From JBDNDK01 sp046719185 (GTDB taxonomy: Bacteria; Armatimonadota; UBA5829), in the NCBI GenBank assembly GCA_046719185.1, contig JBDNDK010000067.1:1-11595 (forward strand): a stretch of DNA of 11,595 bases, given 5' to 3'. The position numbers and the translations under genes are program-made. The notes below the pieces were generated by a model. It saw only the letters and a list, made by a program, of their open reading frames with translations, was not told the DNA's origin and did no database searches. Within the stretch, counting starts at the first letter, position 1, and each line of letters begins with the position of its first letter. This document shows positions 7,701-11,595 of the stretch, piece by piece.

Positions 7701-8755
7701 GTTGACCAGTTTTCCCAAGTGGCATATATTGAGCCGTCCAAACCTGCAGTTACATTTGCATCTGGAGTGAATTGAGCAGGCAAACCTACAGAAACTAATT
7801 CTCTTGCACCTAGTGTGCCATTAGACCATCTTCTGCCATAAACTCTTTCAGCATATTCTGTATAAACTATATAAAAATCATTTGAACCCGGTATTGCTGT
7901 AATTCCACCATAAGCAGTGTTGTTCTCAAGAGAAACAGTTGAACTCCAACCAACACCAGGAGTATTCACTTTAATATGAAATCTTCCATCTTTGTTATAC
8001 ATAACCATTACTTGACCTATAGGATTAACAGCTATGCTGGCTCTTGCAAAGAAACCTGTTATACCCACAGAAACTTCTGGGTCCCAAGAAACACCATTGA
8101 ATCTTCTATACACAGGACCTGTGCCACCGTGACTATCATTACCAAATAATCTATACACAGAACCGTCTTGCAATGATCTGCACTGACCTAGTACATAATA
8201 TTCACTTGTGCTTACTGAGCCCATATTATAAAGTGGATCCCAAGAAGATCCATTGAATTTTCTAAACATCATATTATTGTTACCGGCATGCCAATAAGCC
8301 ATCACAGCTTCACCACCATTAGAAGCACCGTAATGACTTATATATGGAAATTTTGCATAACCTGTTTGAGCAATTAGCTGATGAGGCTGGAAAGTGTTTC
8401 CACCATCATTTGACACTGCCCAACCCACATGAGGTCCATCACCTGCCCAGTCTTCCCAAACTACATGCACCCTGCCGTCACCAGTAACAGTGATTTGTGG
8501 ATTAAATAAAAATCTATTGGTTACAATTCTTTCGGGAGAAAGATTACCATTTTGATACCTTTTATATTTAAGACCACCGGGTGCGGTGTAAACAACATGG
8601 AAACCATCGGCAGCTCCATAGAGTCTTCCACCTTTTATAGGTTCTTCTCCGGGACTGCCTAGTTCCTGAGGAATGCCCCAACTTTGGCAAAATGCCATTG
8701 AGGCAAAAGTTAATAATAAAATACTAAATAGTGCTACTACAAACTGTTTTTTCAT
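4730..8755 (-). CDS. Secreted multidomain protein: propeller-like, FN3, OB-like, five Ig-like repeats, CBM-like C-terminus
   Basis: A 1341-residue exported protein of unknown specific function. Residues 1-23 are a signal peptide (MKKQ, hydrophobic core, then AFC). Residues ~25-362 resemble a sialidase-like beta-propeller, with repeated 'VHVVWEDW' and 'IYATWENW' blades and one Asp-box, 'SNDGGNTF' (115-122). A carboxypeptidase-regulatory-like (CarboxypepD_reg) domain spans ~370-444, an FN3-like domain ~447-545, and an OB-fold-like region ~546-766 containing 'FYIDDGS' and 'VTVTGVV'. Five tandem CarboxypepD_reg-like repeats follow (773-1178). The last ~160 residues look like a CBM4/9-type carbohydrate-binding domain ending 'YIDDVSLLSW'. 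No sialidase arginine triad or other catalytic set is evident, so binding, adhesion or scaffold function is more likely than catalysis; this is inference. No LPXTG or clear lipobox is present. The ATG at 8755 has a modest AGGTAGGG upstream. It lies between two carbohydrate enzymes and ends in a terminator. Confidence 0.85.
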   Translation of the reverse strand: MKKQFVVALFSILLLTFASMAFCQSWGIPQELGSPGEEPIKGGRLYGAADGFHVVYTAPGGLKYKRYQNGNLSPERIVTNRFLFNPQITVTGDGRVHVVWEDWAGDGPHVGWAVSNDGGNTFQPHQLIAQTGYAKFPYISHYGASNGGEAVMAYWHAGNNNMMFRKFNGSSWDPLYNMGSVSTSEYYVLGQCRSLQDGSVYRLFGNDSHGGTGPVYRRFNGVSWDPEVSVGITGFFARASIAVNPIGQVMVMYNKDGRFHIKVNTPGVGWSSTVSLENNTAYGGITAIPGSNDFYIVYTEYAERVYGRRWSNGTLGARELVSVGLPAQFTPDANVTAGLDGSIYATWENWSTGNARFLFNVKGGTSSPMGTVSGTVTDQNGNGIVNAVVASGAYVAITGAGGAYTLNMAVGTHPVTASKDYHDSHTLNVTINQGQTTYANFQLYAIPPNPISNFYVISSDKLNRLYWTNPSSGQFRKTMIRFSTTGFPTSPTDGQLLCDRATLPGQSDSFEHTNLTNGVTYYYTAWAHNDNFVHSTSVSESATPNFITCLMAKNFADSSIVDLNNKVVTAIFPSENSISIQEQNRTSGIRLTYSVAGLSVGDVVNAKVSIRSYVQNNVIYEKYAAVEEIQKISTSPVSSLATTNRAIGGKSSPPNIIGVVERELDSNNNFIGYKESADLYNMGLLMTTTGKVTRTFNNIFYIDDGSNIQDITGRVGVMVLHNFGTSPVMVNDYVTVTGVVNASLPSGWPANRRSIKVRNINDIVIYGPVGVGHITGTVLDTNSVPISGATVQTDIGGYSATTATDGAYTIASVVPGTYSLTASKSNYTSQTLTNVVVSEMNVTNANFTLTSTVGNITGVVKDENNQGIQGATVSTSTGSYTTTTGAGGVYTLTNVSAGTYSITASKAGYNSQTKNNISVVGGQSTSVDFVITNLYGKITGFVRDGLNNGIVGAIVQTDTGGYSATTTSGGAFTISNVSPGTYSLTASKSGFSPQTVSGVNVVAGQTTNQNITLMSIYGYIAGVVLNDANMPVSGATVSTNTGEYSTTTDVNGEYILANIQPGTYSVTASRTGHISDTKTDIVVVSDEVSTADFTLVRLLGSISGNVSSALGGNIIGATITANPGGYSTTTNSSGNYTLDNIPVGNYNVTASVSDHQTNTLSGIVVNESQTTTANFILLPNMVEKNTNGNFSGGFFDFWGGRIGNTWGACWYGSFNNWATWGEHSMSGQGPCQKITFNTSNVSVGIGKPISGLIPGAPYTFSAKVYRTTNSLNTFMGVKDFYSDHILPPSGTNLNPITNQWVTRQITGTVPASGNITFYVWGLRTADVSAQLYIDDVSLLSW
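5222..6439 (-). repeat. Five tandem ~82-residue Ig-like repeats in the secreted protein
   Basis: Repeat units by residue: 773-853, 855-935, 937-1017, 1019-1099 and 1101-1178, a period of about 246 bases. Each has the pattern 'I.G.V.D....I.GATV.T..G.YSTTT...G.Y.L.NV.PGTYS.TASK.G', typical of carboxypeptidase-regulatory-like beta-sandwiches. Units 1 and 3 share 'VQTD.GGYSATT' and 'GTYSLTASKS', while units 2 and 4 share 'GATVST.TG.Y.TTT', an alternating pattern. They probably form an extended stalk between the N-terminal domains and the C-terminal binding domain. Confidence 0.85.
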
Positions 8756-8860
8756 TAATTTACCCTACCTAATTTTTTATTATGTTTGAACTAATGATGT
8801 CGAATTTATGTCTTCACCATACATTCAACTTACCCCCTAAAAGCAGGTTTGTCAATAGCC

Positions 8861-8902
8861 AGCTGATTATGGTATGAGAAATATTACCATTATTATGCAG
8901 CT
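8861..8902. other. Imperfect hairpin between the two secreted-protein genes
   Basis: Inverted repeats AGCTG/CAGCT (8861-8865 and 8898-8902) and ATGGTA/TACCAT (8869-8874 and 8885-8890) nest around a 10-base loop, 12 bases past the stop of the glycoside hydrolase gene. On the minus strand no T run follows, so it is not a standard terminator. It could stabilise the 3' end of the upstream message or be a weak terminator. A perfect TTGACA (8850-8855) lies next to it but has no good -10. Confidence 0.35.
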
Positions 8903-8914
8903 ATTTTACTAATT

Positions 8915-11494
8915 TTATCTGCCTGCAGGATATCTTCTACCTATGAATGATTTATGTGTATTATACATATCATCATCACCAGTAGCACTTCCAGATAGGG
9001 TATTCCAATATTTTAATGAATAGTCATTCCATAATGGATCATCATTAAATACAAAGTAACACATTCCTTTGATAGGTAGGAAGTTATGAGCAACATTTCT
9101 GTGATCATAGGACCTGTAAGTATTATTTTGATTATCAAATATTTCTCTATTCACATTGTACTTATTTATTCTATCAATAGCAGTTCTGATAAATGCAGAT
9201 GTTCTTCTTTCTTGCTCTACTCTGCCTTCAGATGAATTTACAGGTGTGTGTCTGTTCCATTCAGTGATATATACACCAGCATTTGCATATCCGGGAATAG
9301 TAACACTTTCAGTTTCTCCATAAGGAACAATAGTGTGAGTTTTCATAATTATCTCTAACTGCTTTCTTAAAACCCAATAGAAATTGATAGTGTAGTTGAA
9401 TCTATTATCAAAATCAGCATAAGCATGCAATGAGAAATCAGGATTTGGTGTACCTTTTCTCTTTAACTCTTTTATCACATTTTCAAGATATACTAATCCA
9501 TCAACAGAAAGAACATTTGGATCAAAGTATGATGTTCCAGACTGCAAATTATCTACTGTATTGCTGCCCGGTGAAACTGCACCAACCATCACTTCATATC
9601 CTGCTCCAAGCTGAGCCATTTCATTTTTCACAACATCATATACATAAGCATAATACCATTCTGGTATATAGCCATTAGCAAAGCCATTTGCTTCGCCTTT
9701 TAAATTCATTTCATTTGCAACCACAAAATGCCTAATAGGCACTCCTGCTGCATCTGCAAGCTGAGCAAATTTTCTGAAAGTTCTAGCATATCTGCTGACT
9801 GCTACATTATCTACTTGATTATTTGGCAATAACCTAGGAACGGTTTCTCCCCATTTCCAGTCAATTCTGATAATTGGCTTTATTCTATTTTGATGTAATG
9901 ATTTTAATTGACCATTTATCCATGTGTTCATCCAATTTATTATTTCTGAATTTGTGTCTGGATCTCTATCATTATTCACAAAAGCTTCTGTAGTATATAT
10001 CCATTGACTAAGATCTCTTTCAGACACAAAATCTAATATCCCATTGTTAACATCACCAGCAAAGTGAACACCTGTTAATAAATCACTTCCAGCATTTCCA
10101 TCACCAATTGGAACAAGCACTATGTTGTCTAAATTAAATCCGCCTGTTTTCATAAATAATCTTAGTGCATTATCACCAGTGTTTGCTGTGATAATTCCTG
10201 CATATTTAAACTGCCAAGTGTACCATCCACCTGTTGATGGAAGACTTATATTTTCTATTACAGGATAACCATTCATTACTAAATCCACTGAAGCATTAGA
10301 TGTCGCAGCATATCTTAAAAACACAGCATAAGTTCTGCTGTCGCCTTTTAGATGATACTCAAGCCATTCATTTGCTGCTGTCCAACCTACAAAATAGACT
10401 GCATTATTTAATCCTATATCTACTCCATCATTTCTATATTGTCCACCTTCATTTTGAGGTGTAGTGTCATAGTAAGATTGATAATCCTCAGCTTCAATTT
10501 TGATTGATTTTGATATAGGTATCAAAGCTATTTTGTCAATGTTGCTTCTTGATGTTTGGAAAGTTAATCTTATGGTATTATTTGTTCCTTGAGGAATATT
10601 AATCAAAGTTGGATGTACATACTTTCTGTATGCATCATAATTTCCGCTTCTTGTCAATTCTATATCGCCAGTTACATTTGTTCCATTCACTAATAATCGC
10701 ACCTTTGGTTCACTTTCCCAAGAATAATTTTTAACACCAGAATAATCAATTACTAATAAATGATCTCCACCAATTGAGCCTACATTGTTCCACTGCAGCC
10801 ACTCACCAGCAGCTGTCCAACCAACATAGTAGCCGTTTTCCCCCGGAAGCTGCCCAATGTCCACATCACCATCTCTATATTCTCCACCATAATTACCGGA
10901 TGTTGTATCATAAGCTTGATCATAATCTTCGGCTTCAAGCTCTGTGTAAGGCTGAACTGTAACATTATCAACATAGGCATAGTTTGAGCCTGAACCACCT
11001 GTTGCCTTGCCATACTTTGCAAAAATACTAATACTGTTTGATGTGGCTGTGATTATTTGTCTATATCTATGCCATTTTCTATTACCCTTTGATTCAAAAT
11101 TTTTGTAATTAATTGTGTGTGAGACTCCATTATCCATTTGACCAGTAGTGTCAACACCAAATGCAAGCCAAGTATTAGATCCTGATGTCTCCATTCTAAC
11201 CCATGCAGACACTTCATATTTGACACCAGCTGATGTAGGAACTTTAGTAACAATTCCACCATTAAATGGAGAAGAATCTTTTCTGCCAAAGACCTGAGCT
11301 GATGTGCCGGCAAGATGGTCTGAATAATCCATTGAATATAAAATTGGATTAGATGTTGAAGCTTTCCACTTTTTCCAGCCTGTTGCAATATCTTCTGCCA
11401 ACAAACATTCAAAATCACCATTATTTATAAATGGTGAAAAGCTTACTCTATTTAATGCAAAGTTTAATATCGTTATCTCACCAGCATTTACCAC
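8915..11494 (-). CDS. Glycoside hydrolase, clan GH-A type barrel with CBM4/9-like and two CBM6 domains, 5' end uncertain
   Basis: Predicted extracellular polysaccharide hydrolase. In order, counting from the GTG at 11494: a CBM4/9-like domain (~20-183, 'FINNGDFE' to 'YAYVDNVTV'); two CBM6 domains (~184-327 and ~330-463), both with 'EAEDY..YDTT', 'GG.YR' and 'VGWTAA.EWL'; then a catalytic barrel (~468-859). The catalytic part shows clan GH-A features: R543 in 'IIRIDWKWG', the acid/base motif 'VVANEMN' with N594-E595, H690 in 'SLHAYAD', and the probable nucleophile E745 in 'VYITEWNRH'. I cannot assign a GH family. CBM6 modules bind beta-glycans such as xylan, beta-glucan or agarose, and the GH35 neighbour hints at galactose-containing substrate; this is inference. 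No signal peptide is visible and the GTG has no Shine-Dalgarno, while the frame stays open to the window edge, so the true start is probably missing. Composition changes sharply just upstream of 11500. Confidence 0.8.
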   Translation of the reverse strand: MVNAGEITILNFALNRVSFSPFINNGDFECLLAEDIATGWKKWKASTSNPILYSMDYSDHLAGTSAQVFGRKDSSPFNGGIVTKVPTSAGVKYEVSAWVRMETSGSNTWLAFGVDTTGQMDNGVSHTINYKNFESKGNRKWHRYRQIITATSNSISIFAKYGKATGGSGSNYAYVDNVTVQPYTELEAEDYDQAYDTTSGNYGGEYRDGDVDIGQLPGENGYYVGWTAAGEWLQWNNVGSIGGDHLLVIDYSGVKNYSWESEPKVRLLVNGTNVTGDIELTRSGNYDAYRKYVHPTLINIPQGTNNTIRLTFQTSRSNIDKIALIPISKSIKIEAEDYQSYYDTTPQNEGGQYRNDGVDIGLNNAVYFVGWTAANEWLEYHLKGDSRTYAVFLRYAATSNASVDLVMNGYPVIENISLPSTGGWYTWQFKYAGIITANTGDNALRLFMKTGGFNLDNIVLVPIGDGNAGSDLLTGVHFAGDVNNGILDFVSERDLSQWIYTTEAFVNNDRDPDTNSEIINWMNTWINGQLKSLHQNRIKPIIRIDWKWGETVPRLLPNNQVDNVAVSRYARTFRKFAQLADAAGVPIRHFVVANEMNLKGEANGFANGYIPEWYYAYVYDVVKNEMAQLGAGYEVMVGAVSPGSNTVDNLQSGTSYFDPNVLSVDGLVYLENVIKELKRKGTPNPDFSLHAYADFDNRFNYTINFYWVLRKQLEIIMKTHTIVPYGETESVTIPGYANAGVYITEWNRHTPVNSSEGRVEQERRTSAFIRTAIDRINKYNVNREIFDNQNNTYRSYDHRNVAHNFLPIKGMCYFVFNDDPLWNDYSLKYWNTLSGSATGDDDMYNTHKSFIGRRYPAGR
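10106..10945 (-). repeat. Tandem pair of CBM6-type modules
   Basis: Two consecutive ~140-residue modules within the glycoside hydrolase. Each begins with 'EAEDY', carries the 'YDTT...GG.YR...VDIG' motif and 'VGWTAA.EWL', and ends with 'NIDKIALIPI' or 'NLDNIVLVPI'. They look like an internal duplication that has since diverged, giving two binding sites on one enzyme. Confidence 0.8.
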
Positions 11495-11595
11495 TACCCC
11501 AGATTCTTGTGCACTTTCACAACAGCTTCGTCCACCGCCGACGCCTGCATCGCCCCCTCCACACTGCCGACGCTCAACCCTGCAGCTCGGTTGAT
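11494..11595 (-). CDS. Possible C-terminal end of an upstream high-GC gene
   Basis: Read from the window edge in the frame beginning ATC, 33 codons encode a natural-looking alanine- and valine-rich stretch ('GSVEGAMQASAVDEAVVK' near the middle) and end in a TAG whose G is also the first base of the GTG at 11494. About 24 of the 33 codons end in G or C, unlike any other gene here. The frame of the glycoside hydrolase also stays open across the same bases but there gives an odd cysteine-, glycine- and arginine-rich sequence. So this high-GC piece is more probably coding in the first frame. Whether it is a true neighbour or a joined foreign fragment cannot be told from the window. Confidence 0.3.
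   Translation of the reverse strand: MNRAAGLSVGSVEGAMQASAVDEAVVKVHKNLG
11510..11595. other. Abrupt GC-rich segment at the window end
   Basis: The last 75 bases contain 49 G or C (about 65%), while the preceding kilobases are plainly AT-rich. The change happens within a few tens of bases, at the point where the glycoside hydrolase lacks its signal peptide. An assembly chimera or a recombination junction are the two main readings. Confidence 0.7.

Noticed and set aside
4730..8755. Sialidase function for the secreted protein based on its Asp-box
   Set aside because: Only one clear Asp-box is seen and no arginine triad or Tyr/Glu nucleophile pair could be identified.
8825..8855. Promoter for the 1341-residue protein from TTGACA at 8850-8855 (minus strand)
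   Set aside because: At 17 bases the -10 position reads TAAGTT, only three of six consensus bases, and no better one lies at 16 or 18 bases.
10780..11421. Two overlapping minus-strand frames (10780-11022 and 11053-11421) inside the glycoside hydrolase gene
   Set aside because: They are out-of-frame shadows; the main frame carries conserved CBM6 and CBM4/9-like motifs over the same bases.

Overview
The window is AT-rich, and every supported gene lies on the minus strand, so transcription runs from high to low coordinates. The organism is a low-GC bacterium living on polysaccharides. I infer, tentatively, a member of or near Armatimonadota/Abditibacteriota. The reason is the middle part of the 1341-residue secreted protein, whose 'GLL..T.GKVT...FYIDDGS' followed by 'V.VTG' resembles OB-fold-like segments I associate with that group. 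No marker here settles the taxonomy.

Layout from right to left. The last ~85 bases (11510-11595) are strikingly GC-rich and look foreign to the rest. Next is a multidomain glycoside hydrolase (8915-11494) with a CBM4/9-like domain, two CBM6 domains and a clan GH-A type catalytic barrel; its 5' end and signal peptide are missing. Then comes a 1341-residue secreted protein (4730-8755) with a propeller-like N-terminus, an FN3-like domain, an OB-fold-like region, five tandem ~82-residue Ig-like repeats and a C-terminal carbohydrate-binding-like domain, closed by an intrinsic terminator. A GH35 beta-galactosidase-type enzyme without a signal peptide follows (1597-4551). These three form a polysaccharide-use cluster: two exported proteins that bind or cut glycans outside, and one enzyme that probably trims galactosides inside.

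Between the GH35 gene and greA is a 703-base gap. It holds a previously unannotated-looking transcription unit: a near-ideal sigma70-type promoter (TTGACA-17-TATACT) driving a ~189-nt RNA that ends in an 11-bp perfect terminator hairpin. The RNA can fold in at least two mutually exclusive ways and carries an 11-codon ORF behind a strong Shine-Dalgarno sequence. I could not match it to any RNA family I know, and it is the main candidate for something new here.

The left end is housekeeping: greA (414-893), preceded by a terminator-like hairpin in its leader and followed by an intrinsic terminator, then the start of lysS (266 to the window edge) with its own promoter and a TTG start.
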